A stretch of DNA of 64,000 nt from NCBI GenBank assembly GCA_023397475.1, contig JAEWUD010000022.1:224948-288947 (forward strand). Direction: 5' to 3'. Source of the stretch: Bacillota bacterium (GTDB lineage: Bacteria > Bacillota > Clostridia > Saccharofermentanales > Saccharofermentanaceae). Under the pieces are notes generated by a model. That model was not told where the DNA came from, made no database searches, and worked only from the letters and a program-made list of their open reading frames with translations. The position numbers and the translations under genes were made by a program. Below, piece after piece: positions 1 through 7,722 of this stretch (position 1 is its first letter; every line of letters begins with the position of its first letter).

Positions 1-161
1 GAAGCCCAATCCGTGAACATCGGCAGACGAAGATAAAGGCAGCTGAGCATATAGGTAAAAAATCCCACCAGGAGGGAAAACAAAAAAATGCATGCAAACA
101 AAAAAGCGGCCGCTTGCCAGATTACGTCCCAGGAACCAAGCGCCATTCGTCTCTTCTTCAT
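1..161 (-). CDS. Membrane protein, N-terminal fragment cut by window edge
   Basis: Reading from an ATG at 161, 53 codons stay open to the window edge. The product starts with a short basic stretch (MKKRR) followed by a hydrophobic segment at about residues 15-45 that looks like one or two membrane spans. An AGAGG ribosome site lies six bases before the ATG; a second in-frame ATG is at 146. I do not recognise the family and the rest of the gene is outside the window. It is divergent from pfp. Confidence 0.5.
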   Translation of the reverse strand, partial: MKKRRMALGSWDVIWQAAAFLFACIFLFSLLVGFFTYMLSCLYLRLPMFTDWA

Positions 162-282
162 GAATAACCTCTTTGCCTCCCGTTACGTATGAGGTCATAC
201 CTACATAATTTCCTTGATTTTATCACGAAATCGTCATTATTGCAGATAATTATATACAGATTGCGGCAATTGCGATCTTTTT

Positions 283-310
283 TTGAACGAATTCACAATT
301 TATTTATATG
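283..310 (+). promoter_or_regulatory. Candidate sigma-A promoter for pfp
   Basis: TTGAAC (283-288), 16-base spacer, TATATG (305-310), in an AT-rich stretch about 110 bases before the pfp ATG. The 162-419 gap holds no convincing gene. Confidence 0.4.
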
Positions 311-419
311 TCCAGCATCCGGAAAACGTGGTATTATTTTTTTTAGTCTGGGTAATTATGGCTCGCATCGTTTAACGTAGCGTCCATGCTTAATAAATCA
401 ATTTCAGGAGGAAGAAGAA

Positions 420-1670
420 ATGTCAATGTTGAAGGGAAATCTTATGTTTGGCCAGTCGGGCGGTCCGACCTCCGTCATCAATGCGTCTGCTGCGGGTGTC
501 TTTATCGAGGCTCTCAAGCATTCTGACGTCATCGAGAAGGTTTATGGTGCGGCAAACGGAATTGTCGGAATTCTGAACGAGAAATTCTATGACATGGGTG
601 AGGAGGATCCTGCAGAACTTGAACTACTCAAGTATACGCCTTCTTCCAGCCTAGGTTCTTGCCGTTACAAGCTCGCCAATGCCGATGTCGACGAGACAGA
701 TTACAAGAGAATTCTTGAAGTCTTCAAGAAGTACAATATCCGTTACTTCTTCTACAACGGCGGTAATGATTCTATGGATACCTGCAACAAGATCTCGAAG
801 TACATGCAGAAGGCTGGTTATGACTGCCGCGTCATGGGCGTTCCGAAGACCATCGATAATGATCTGTTTGGAACGGATCACTGTCCTGGCTTCTCCTCTG
901 CCGCGAAGTATATTGCGACAACGACGATGGAAGTTTATGAAGATGCCCGTGTTTACGACACGGGAATGATCTGTGTTATTGAGGTCATGGGTCGTCACGC
1001 CGGTTGGCTCACAGCCGCAACAGCCCTTGCATCCTATAAAGGTCATGGACCGGATCTGATCTACCTTCCCGAGATCGACTTTGATCTTGAGAAGATGCTT
1101 GCGGATGTCAAAGAAATCTACGCAAAAACCAAGAAAGTTATTATCGCGGTATCCGAAGGTGTTCAGACCAAAGATGGTAAGTTTATTCCCGAACTTGTCG
1201 CAACAGAAGATGTTGCTGTCGACTCCTTCGGTCACAAGCAGCTTGGCGGAACCGCAACTGTGCTTGCGGATTACCTGAAGAAGGAGATCGGTTGCAAGGT
1301 TCGCGGTATTGAGCTTTCTCTTATGCAGCGCTGCGCGTCGCACTGTGCTTCTAAGTCAGACTATGAAGAGTCCTTCCTCGCCGGACAGACGGCGGTTCTC
1401 AAGGCCATTGAGGGGATGACAGATTACATGGTCGGTTTCGAGCGCGAAGAGGGCGACAAGTATGTCTGCAATATCAAGATGATCCCCTTGAGCCAGGTAG
1501 CCAACACGGAGAAGAAGGTACCGCGCGAGTGGATTAACGAGGCCGGTAACAATGTCGGTGTCGAGTTTATCAAGTATGCGCTTCCTCTCATCAACGGAGA
1601 GACTGAGCAGCCCAAGGAAGATGGTCTTCCGAGATTTGCCAAGCTCAAAAAGATCTCCGCTGCAAAGTAA
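420..1670 (+). CDS. pfp: Pyrophosphate-dependent 6-phosphofructokinase
   Basis: Phosphorylates fructose 6-phosphate in glycolysis, most likely reversibly with PPi as donor. The 416-residue protein has the PFK core with GQSGGPTSVIN at the N-terminus. The two donor-determining positions are of the PPi type: GGNDS at 114-118 has Asp where ATP enzymes have Gly, and PKTIDND at 142-148 has Lys where ATP enzymes have Gly (E. coli Gly104 and Gly124). MGRHAGW, a substrate-binding motif, follows at about 190. AGGAGG lies 9 bases before the ATG. The gene is monocistronic, with its own upstream promoter candidate and a strong terminator behind it. PPi use is inferred from the two residues; ATP use cannot be excluded without assay. 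Confidence 0.93.
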   Translation: MSMLKGNLMFGQSGGPTSVINASAAGVFIEALKHSDVIEKVYGAANGIVGILNEKFYDMGEEDPAELELLKYTPSSSLGSCRYKLANADVDETDYKRILEVFKKYNIRYFFYNGGNDSMDTCNKISKYMQKAGYDCRVMGVPKTIDNDLFGTDHCPGFSSAAKYIATTTMEVYEDARVYDTGMICVIEVMGRHAGWLTAATALASYKGHGPDLIYLPEIDFDLEKMLADVKEIYAKTKKVIIAVSEGVQTKDGKFIPELVATEDVAVDSFGHKQLGGTATVLADYLKKEIGCKVRGIELSLMQRCASHCASKSDYEESFLAGQTAVLKAIEGMTDYMVGFEREEGDKYVCNIKMIPLSQVANTEKKVPREWINEAGNNVGVEFIKYALPLINGETEQPKEDGLPRFAKLKKISAAK

Positions 1671-1694
1671 TTCTCTCTCAGCTTCATAAAAGAT

Positions 1695-1733
1695 AAACTC
1701 CCGTCACCGTTTATCGTGTGGCGGGAGTTTTTT
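1695..1733 (+). terminator. Intrinsic terminator after pfp, probably bidirectional
   Basis: A 13-base stem (AAACTCCCGTCAC with its complement, one G-U pair) with a 10-base loop, followed by a T run. It sits between the convergent pfp and flavin reductase genes and the A-rich left flank lets it work from both sides. Confidence 0.9.
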
Positions 1734-1769
1734 CATGAACAGGATAGAGTTTGTGAGCGAAGAAGTAAT

Positions 1770-2690
1770 TTAGTCTTCCGATGAGTTCTTGCGACGATAC
1801 GATCTCTTCTCCCCTTGTGAGGAGGTATCCTTCTGGGAGGAAGATTTCGGTCGATGATATGAATCCGGTTTACCGGATGATCTCGGCCGAGCGGATGAAC
1901 TGGGTCGATCATACGACTTAGATCCTTCTGATGTTCTCGGTCGATCGCTCGCCTTTGGGGCGGACGGTTTTCTTGTGGCGGAAGTTCCTGATCCGATGCG
2001 AGCTGTATCTGACCTTTTTCGAGAGGAAGAAATGGCCACTTTGTTCTTATCCGAGGATATTTCCGCAGGCTTTCTTCCACGATTCCGACGAGCGAGGGCA
2101 TCCTTTGACGCGACGGAGTATCCGAAGAATCCAAGATACTCACCGATTTTGTAATACTCACCGTGAGAGAATGCGACGAGATTCGCCTGATCCAGTTGAA
2201 GTTTTCCCTTCGCGTTGAACAGATCCGACTCCGCAGATACAGCAACAATACGCGCTGTGAACATATCGTGAGATCCCAATCGAATCACCGACTCCACCTT
2301 ACAGGAGATCGATACCGGTGCCTCCTTGATCGCGGGTGCGTACACCATGCCTTCGGCGGGAATTGCCGTCAATTTCATTGAAGCAAATTTATCCTCATCT
2401 CGTCCGGAACGAACACCGCAATAGTCGCATTCCTTCAGCAATTCATCAGAAACGAAGTTCAGAACGAATTCTTTGGTCTCAGAAATCAGTTTATACGAGT
2501 GCCGGCTGGGCCTTATGGAAATACTGAGCATCGGCGGTTCTGAGTTGATGGTTCCAACCCATGCCAGCGTTATGATATTGGGTCGTTCGGAAGGATTTCC
2601 GGGACGTTTACCCGCACACGAGACCATCACAACAGGAACGGGACTTAGTAGAGTTGAGGGTGGCATGGATATTTTTTTACTGTCTTTCAT
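1770..2690 (-). CDS. Flavin reductase family protein with long basic Ser/Arg/Pro tail
   Basis: The first ~190 of 306 residues form an FMN-binding split-barrel flavin reductase domain (DIM6/NTAB type): the segment around PVVMVSCAGKRPG, then NIITLAWVGTINSEPPMLSIS and CDYCGVRSGRDEDKF are characteristic. Such proteins bind FMN and reduce flavin or act on small substrates; the substrate is not predictable here. Residues ~195-306 are low complexity, rich in Ser, Arg, Lys and Pro, with no recognisable fold and a strongly positive charge, which is not usual for the family. AAGGAG lies eight bases before the ATG. It lies 49 bases downstream of the GNAT-MGMT gene on the same strand and is probably cotranscribed. 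Confidence 0.85.
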   Translation of the reverse strand: MKDSKKISMPPSTLLSPVPVVMVSCAGKRPGNPSERPNIITLAWVGTINSEPPMLSISIRPSRHSYKLISETKEFVLNFVSDELLKECDYCGVRSGRDEDKFASMKLTAIPAEGMVYAPAIKEAPVSISCKVESVIRLGSHDMFTARIVAVSAESDLFNAKGKLQLDQANLVAFSHGEYYKIGEYLGFFGYSVASKDALARRNRGRKPAEISSDKNKVAISSSRKRSDTARIGSGTSATRKPSAPKASDRPRTSEGSKSYDRPSSSARPRSSGKPDSYHRPKSSSQKDTSSQGEKRSYRRKNSSED

Positions 2691-2739
2691 TCTATTCTCC
2701 TTATCTCATTTGCGTCCGAAGACGATTGGGATCCATTCT

Positions 2740-3831
2740 TCATCTATCGACGGATGCTCGTGCCGTGTCACGAAAAAATCCAAACATCTCGTGGTCAAGA
2801 AGAAACTCCTTGTTCTCCACCCCGCCGGAAAACCCGACAAGGCGACCATCTTTCCCGATCACTCGATGACACGGTACAAGGATCGGAATCGGATTCTCGG
2901 CACAAGCTGATCCGACGGCACGTGAGAGGTTTCTTGCGGCCACACGATCATTTGCCGTAAGCGCCAGAGCAACATCTTCATAACTTACGGTCGAACCGTA
3001 GGGGATTTTCTGTAACTCAGACCACACATGTCGCTGAAACTCACTTCCGCCGGCGAAACGAATTTTCACAGAAAAATTGGTTCTCGACTTATTGAAATAT
3101 TCCTTGAGCTCTCTTGCCGCTTTGTTGATCTCTTCCGGGCATCCGTTGCAAAGTCCCGAATATACTTTGGAGCCGGCTTCGAAAAGATGTCCCTTAGGAT
3201 CCGCAATGCCAACTCGAATCGCGACCTGCCTCTCGTAAGGATCGGTGATCTCTTGTCCGTATTGATAGAATCGCACACCCTCTACCGCCTCTGAGCCGCC
3301 ACGCACAGCGAGTACACCCTGCGGATATGCAACAAAAGCCGCTCCGTAATCCGGATATTCAGACGCAAGAAGCGAGAACAGACCGGCATCCACAAATACA
3401 TCATCAATGCATAATGCTTCATCTAGCACAGCCTCCTGCACCATACCACATTGCATCGCGATTTCCGCGATATGATGATCTGAAATCGGAAGCAGCAAAC
3501 TGACGCGATGAAGTTGCATCGTAAAAAAAGCGTACCGCAATGTTGTATCAATTACTGACTTCATGATCGGGTCGGATGGGCAATATGTGAAACGTATGTC
3601 CATCGTGGCGCTCTTATGAATGGGATGGATTTGCGAGAAGATACACAGACCCAGAACAACGCGATCCGGCGAGTCATTTCGAGAGGCAAGATAACAAGAC
3701 TGATGATTCTCAGACAACAAATCTCGTATCTGTGTGGATATTTCCTGATTCTTTCCCGAGAGAATTCCTGCCGAACGGAGTCGGTTTGCATCAAGTAATC
3801 TGAGCGGTGACATCGAAATGTCAATTTGCAT
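2740..3831 (-). CDS. GNAT-like domain fused to methylated-DNA--cysteine methyltransferase
   Basis: A 363-residue two-part protein. The C-terminal ~170 residues are an O6-alkylguanine-DNA alkyltransferase: FQRHVWSELQKIPYGSTVSYEDVA, then the invariant PCHRV with acceptor Cys321, then GFSGGVENKEFLL. It removes alkyl groups from guanine in DNA by suicide transfer to that cysteine. The N-terminal ~150 residues resemble a GNAT acetyltransferase (segment around DIRFTYCPSD and YAFFTMQLHRVSLLLP), but the acetyl-CoA loop is not clear. Similar fusions are annotated in Clostridia. The start has a GGGTGGGA ribosome site. What the N-terminal half acetylates, if anything, is unknown. Confidence 0.85.
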   Translation of the reverse strand: MQIDISMSPLRLLDANRLRSAGILSGKNQEISTQIRDLLSENHQSCYLASRNDSPDRVVLGLCIFSQIHPIHKSATMDIRFTYCPSDPIMKSVIDTTLRYAFFTMQLHRVSLLLPISDHHIAEIAMQCGMVQEAVLDEALCIDDVFVDAGLFSLLASEYPDYGAAFVAYPQGVLAVRGGSEAVEGVRFYQYGQEITDPYERQVAIRVGIADPKGHLFEAGSKVYSGLCNGCPEEINKAARELKEYFNKSRTNFSVKIRFAGGSEFQRHVWSELQKIPYGSTVSYEDVALALTANDRVAARNLSRAVGSACAENPIPILVPCHRVIGKDGRLVGFSGGVENKEFLLDHEMFGFFRDTARASVDR

Positions 3832-3851
3832 TCTATCCCACCCTTTCGAGA

Positions 3852-5468
3852 TTATTTCTTTGCCGCAATCGCAATCTCGGTTATAACAGCATCAATATCA
3901 GATTCAGGCAGTATAAGTTTGGCACCATAGGTAAGAAGCAAAGCGTTCATCTTATTGGAAATTTCCTGTTCATTCGTTTGCGGATTATAAATCGCATTCG
4001 GCATTAGTGCTTTACAGGTAACTAAGTCCTCTCCGAAGTCCGTGTTCTCGAAAACAATGCGCCAGACTGTGTCTGAGTTGACAACAGGAAGAAATCCTTC
4101 CCGGTTCTCAAGACGGTCTGTCAACAGGATGGCATCGGAATCCAGCGCCAGAAAAGCTGCGAATTCCGATGCAAGCTTCGGTGATGTGGTCTGAGACATG
4201 ACGCAAATCGGATAAACCGTCAGCGCCAAAGGCGATGCTCCGTCATTTTGCTTGGATGGAATTCTGGTTATATCAATCTCGGGCATCGTTGATGTCCAAT
4301 ACAATATATCCTGCGTATTTCCGCACCACGCGGCTACGCGGCCTGAGATTCGTGGATCTATCATTCCAAAAGCCTCTTCTCTTGTATCCTCGTCAAGAGT
4401 CTCAACACAGAAATCCGGCGTACTTGTAAGTTCGCGCAATGAAGTTAGAACCTGTCGAAACACCGGTGAATCGAAATCGAAACCATTTTCTTCGCGAAGA
4501 AACCAGGCAGAATTCGGATCAAACGAATTCGGCAAAGTCATCAGAAGTGAGCTCGGTTCAAAAAAAGCATAGACGCGGGTGTCCGGAAGAGAGTCTTCGC
4601 CGGAAGGATTCGTCTCCTCTGACGTCGCATTGTCTTCATCATTCTCCGAATTCACCAAAGTATCATTTAAATCCAGAACCCGATTTGTTATCTCCTCGAT
4701 CTGTGGGATCGAGATCTCAAAGGGGAGGAAATCTTCACCCGCCGTCGAAAGTAACGCCTTGTTCCAGAAGATGATTTCGGCAGATACCGAATATGGGATC
4801 GCATACAATGTGTCCTCGTACATGCATGTGGACAACATGTCGGTGTAGATATAGTCCGGTGAAAGATATGGAGACGATGCAAGACTATCCGACAAGGGTA
4901 GCAACGCTCCGTTGCGATAGAATTGAGACAGAGAGTTCGCGAAAACAATATCGGGGGATACATCTTCCCGAATCCATCTGGATGTCATGTCATACGTCGC
5001 TCCGGTAGAAGGCGTCTGCAATGATTCGATATAGAACTCGGGCTCGAGTGTACGAAGGAAGGAAACCGAGACCGTAGCACCCGTTTCGCCTTCCGGCAGA
5101 AGTCCTTGTTTTTTCGCGGCGAAAAGCAAAGCGAGAAGCTTAGCGTTATCCGATGAAATGGGTGCGGCGATACGTATGACCGGTTTATCGGAATCGGGAT
5201 CCGAATCCGTTGTTTGCGACGGCTCTGTCGAGCCCTCCGTCTCCTGGATTATCTCCGGAAAAGATACATCCGGAAACTCACTGTCAGGTTTATTAGTACA
5301 ACCGGTAAGAAACAATGAGAACACGACAAGAAGAGCCATACTGCTATGTCTCATTTTCTTGTTGAAGGACAATATCGGTCTCTTGCTTTGTATGGTCATA
5401 TCAACCTGTGCGTTCGGGGATTTTTTCATTCTGACCACTCTTTGCAGCGAAATTAATCTTCGAATCAT
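3852..5468 (-). CDS. Extracellular solute-binding lipoprotein (family 1), orphan
   Basis: A secreted lipoprotein: basic residues, a hydrophobic stretch and a lipobox LFLTGC with the lipidated Cys at about residue 57 of the longest reading frame, then an acidic Ser/Thr/Glu linker and a ~450-residue periplasmic-binding-protein fold (for example the IPYSVSAEIIFWNKALL region typical of sugar-binding proteins). It probably captures a carbohydrate for an ABC importer. No permease or ATPase gene is nearby, so its transporter must be encoded elsewhere. The start is uncertain: codon 1 (5468), 14 (5429), 24 and 39 (5354) are all Met; only the last two give a normal-length signal peptide, and none has a strong ribosome site. 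Confidence 0.8.
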   Translation of the reverse strand: MIRRLISLQRVVRMKKSPNAQVDMTIQSKRPILSFNKKMRHSSMALLVVFSLFLTGCTNKPDSEFPDVSFPEIIQETEGSTEPSQTTDSDPDSDKPVIRIAAPISSDNAKLLALLFAAKKQGLLPEGETGATVSVSFLRTLEPEFYIESLQTPSTGATYDMTSRWIREDVSPDIVFANSLSQFYRNGALLPLSDSLASSPYLSPDYIYTDMLSTCMYEDTLYAIPYSVSAEIIFWNKALLSTAGEDFLPFEISIPQIEEITNRVLDLNDTLVNSENDEDNATSEETNPSGEDSLPDTRVYAFFEPSSLLMTLPNSFDPNSAWFLREENGFDFDSPVFRQVLTSLRELTSTPDFCVETLDEDTREEAFGMIDPRISGRVAAWCGNTQDILYWTSTMPEIDITRIPSKQNDGASPLALTVYPICVMSQTTSPKLASEFAAFLALDSDAILLTDRLENREGFLPVVNSDTVWRIVFENTDFGEDLVTCKALMPNAIYNPQTNEQEISNKMNALLLTYGAKLILPESDIDAVITEIAIAAKK

Positions 5469-5517
5469 AATGGAATAATTATACCATTCCCATGTGTTCG
5501 AAAAGTACGCAGAATTA

Positions 5518-6186
5518 CTAAAAATGAAATCTCCTCTTCAACTCGTTTTTCACGGTGCGTTCACCGAAGATAAACGTCGCCGCCAGAGACGCAAGAGAGA
5601 TTGCGGCCGTAATGATCGGAATAATCGGGTGGTGAATAATCGAGAATCCATAGAGAATCGCAGGGACAAAACCAAGAAGACCCAACATAATGTGATAAAT
5701 AACATAGTTGTGCCAGTCCAGTCGATTTACGAGAATTACAATGAGGATGACGATGTTCGCCAAACTCAGAATATTGGGGATAACATAGTTGACCGCCCAC
5801 CCGGAATATCCGGCAACAAAATCGATCACCACGAGAAGCAGTGACGCGCAAACCGCTTGAACCAGAATCTTTGATGCGACGTTCGCATGATTTTTGACGA
5901 CAAATACAATCGCCGCCCAGAAATAGATAATCGAAGCTGTCGTCAACAGGGACCACATGACGCCGTCATACAGAACGACATTGACCATAATCGATACAAT
6001 CCCCGCAACAATGGACAGAAACAGAAGCACGCGGGTAAAGATCGTGAAACTTTTTACACTGGCATCCGTTACCGGATACATCATCTCACCGGGGTCGCCG
6101 TCGCTCTCCTCGAGCACAGTCTTGCATAAGGGGCAGGTAGCCGCATCGTCAAGAATTTTGATATTGCATCGATTACAAGTCTTCAT
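5518..6186 (-). CDS. Zinc-ribbon multi-pass membrane protein (DUF6320-like)
   Basis: Residues 1-22 form a zinc ribbon with two CxxC pairs (CNRC and CPLC); from ~45 on there are about six hydrophobic segments, ending in a basic tail. 222 residues. The ATG overlaps the end of the acyltransferase gene by 14 bases, and a GGAG ribosome site lies inside that gene, so translation is probably coupled. The pair arrangement (condensation-type acyltransferase plus small zinc-ribbon membrane protein) recurs in Clostridia, from memory; the function is not known. Probably membrane-located partner of the upstream enzyme. Confidence 0.75.
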   Translation of the reverse strand: MKTCNRCNIKILDDAATCPLCKTVLEESDGDPGEMMYPVTDASVKSFTIFTRVLLFLSIVAGIVSIMVNVVLYDGVMWSLLTTASIIYFWAAIVFVVKNHANVASKILVQAVCASLLLVVIDFVAGYSGWAVNYVIPNILSLANIVILIVILVNRLDWHNYVIYHIMLGLLGFVPAILYGFSIIHHPIIPIITAAISLASLAATFIFGERTVKNELKRRFHF

Positions 6187-7468
6187 AATACACTCCGTTG
6201 GTTTCGATGGAGACGTTCACGCCTTCCTTGACCAGCTCTCGAAAAAAAGTACGCTGCAGATAGGCATCTTTATAACGAGACGTAAAGATAACATTCATCT
6301 TGTTCGCATATGAACAGATTCCGCACTTGAAGGGTTCTCGATCAGCAACATTAACCTGAACTCCAAATGAGTCAATCATGTCAGAAAATTTTTCCGGCAC
6401 GGAAACATTTCCCAGATTCGTAAGCGTTGTTGAATAGGAATCGAATGACATGAGATAAGCGATCTTTACAATCAAATTCTTAATTACAAGAGGGATAAAT
6501 CGTGCGAAGATATTCTTGCCGAGACGTACATTGGCTGCAATTTTCTGAAGAAACAGATCCTTGTTCATCTGTTCTTTGTATTGGGAAACAACGGAAGTCA
6601 GGATATCGTCCATCGTATGTTCCTGGTTCTTGAATCGGAATCCGATCGCGATGTTGGAAAAGAAGTTCATTGTTGTAGTCGAATCGAATAATGGACGCAA
6701 ATTTACCGGAACGAATATCTTGACCGGATATTTGGAAGGTTGGCGATTCATGTTCCCTACATATATTGAGTAAAGAAGTAGCGAACACAGATACTGGGTG
6801 ATCGTAACGCCCTTATCCCGACACACTTTGAGCAGTTCATCCACGGGCAGATATCCGTGAATAATTCCTGTAGAATAAAGCGGAAGTCTGTCTCCGCGAA
6901 GTTGATATGACCTCTCCGAAGTCATCTTGAGCTTGGCGGTCTTCTGATAATTCTTAATGTAACTGTCCTCTGAATCACATGTAACTTCTACCGTCGGCAA
7001 GGAGATCTTCGCCGGTGTATTCGGAGACAGTTCGGAAAGCCGCAAATAGCATAGCGTCAGTTCCTTGAGAAAGTTGATCGTTCCCGTTCCGTCCGACAAC
7101 GCGTGAAATACTTCAAGGCTGATTCTGTTCTTAAAATAAATAACGCGAAACAGAAGATGTGAGTTCGGCACAGGATCAATGTATCCACAAGGACCGTTCT
7201 TCTCCTCTTGGACAAGCGGTCTCTTATGATTGGATTCGAAATAGTACCAGAAGAATCCGCGTCGAAGCCGAACCAGAAAACTGTCAAACCAGGGAATTGT
7301 AACATCCAGAGCCTTCTGAAGAATCTCAGGATCTATATCTGATTTAAGGCGAACAGACATTCTGTAGACGCCACTAAAAGTCTTATTCGAGATAACCGGG
7401 AAAACCGTTGCCGTGTTATCCAGGCGATGCCACTTGGTATCGTTGATCGGTCTGTTAATAATCCTCAC
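6173..7468 (-). CDS. Condensation-domain / alcohol-acetyltransferase-like protein
   Basis: 431 residues resembling the CoA-dependent acyltransferase fold of condensation and alcohol acetyltransferase enzymes. The catalytic motif HHxxxDG appears as FHALSDGTG at about residues 139-147, with the general-base His and structural Asp both kept. The acyl donor and acceptor are unknown; related proteins include lipid and polyketide acyltransferases. The reading frame begins at a GTG at 7468 directly after GGAAG, a tight spacing; the next Met is at residue 36 or so and would remove conserved sequence. First gene of a two-gene operon with the zinc-ribbon membrane protein. Confidence 0.75.
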   Translation of the reverse strand: MRIINRPINDTKWHRLDNTATVFPVISNKTFSGVYRMSVRLKSDIDPEILQKALDVTIPWFDSFLVRLRRGFFWYYFESNHKRPLVQEEKNGPCGYIDPVPNSHLLFRVIYFKNRISLEVFHALSDGTGTINFLKELTLCYLRLSELSPNTPAKISLPTVEVTCDSEDSYIKNYQKTAKLKMTSERSYQLRGDRLPLYSTGIIHGYLPVDELLKVCRDKGVTITQYLCSLLLYSIYVGNMNRQPSKYPVKIFVPVNLRPLFDSTTTMNFFSNIAIGFRFKNQEHTMDDILTSVVSQYKEQMNKDLFLQKIAANVRLGKNIFARFIPLVIKNLIVKIAYLMSFDSYSTTLTNLGNVSVPEKFSDMIDSFGVQVNVADREPFKCGICSYANKMNVIFTSRYKDAYLQRTFFRELVKEGVNVSIETNGVYYEDL

Positions 7469-7533
7469 CTTCCTTTTTTGGAAACTCTTCTCCTTATATT
7501 ATGCACGAACAGCGTTGCGAATCCAAGAAACGG

Positions 7534-7570
7534 GAAAAAAAAAGAGGGTCTGCTGAAAAAGCAGATCCTC
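7534..7570 (-). terminator. Intrinsic terminator of tRNA-Thr
   Basis: GAGGATCTGC / GCAGACCCTC hairpin just behind the tRNA CCA end, followed by a run of nine T on the minus strand. Confidence 0.85.
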
Positions 7571-7571
7571 T

Positions 7572-7646
7572 TGGAGCCGATGGTGAGAATCGAACTCACG
7601 ACCTATTCATTACGAGTGAATTGCTCTACCCCTGAGCCACATCGGC
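7572..7646 (-). tRNA. tRNA-Thr (anticodon CGT)
   Basis: A complete 75-base cloverleaf: acceptor GCCGATG/CATCGGC, D arm GCTC/GAGC, anticodon stem ATTCA/TGAAT with loop CTCGTAA (anticodon CGT, reads ACG), T arm GTGAG/CTCAC with TTCGATT, discriminator T and an encoded CCA. It has its own consensus promoter and terminator. Confidence 0.97.
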
Positions 7647-7693
7647 GTGTGACCGGCATCACAGAACTGCTTCTGTCGAGCGGCACGAATAAG

Positions 7694-7722
7694 AATATAC
7701 AAATTTTCCTCGGATCTGTCAA
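7694..7722 (-). promoter_or_regulatory. Consensus promoter of tRNA-Thr
   Basis: TTGACA (7717-7722), 17-base spacer, TATATT (7694-7699) on the minus strand, about 48 bases before the tRNA 5' end. The -35 hexamer overlaps the mtaD stop codon. Confidence 0.85.

Noticed and set aside
189..380. 63-codon plus-strand frame before pfp
   Set aside because: AT-rich leader sequence that overlaps the promoter candidate; no ribosome site and no protein-like composition.
651..1343. 230-codon antisense frame in pfp
   Set aside because: Lies entirely opposite a clear PFK coding region; a shadow of its codon bias.
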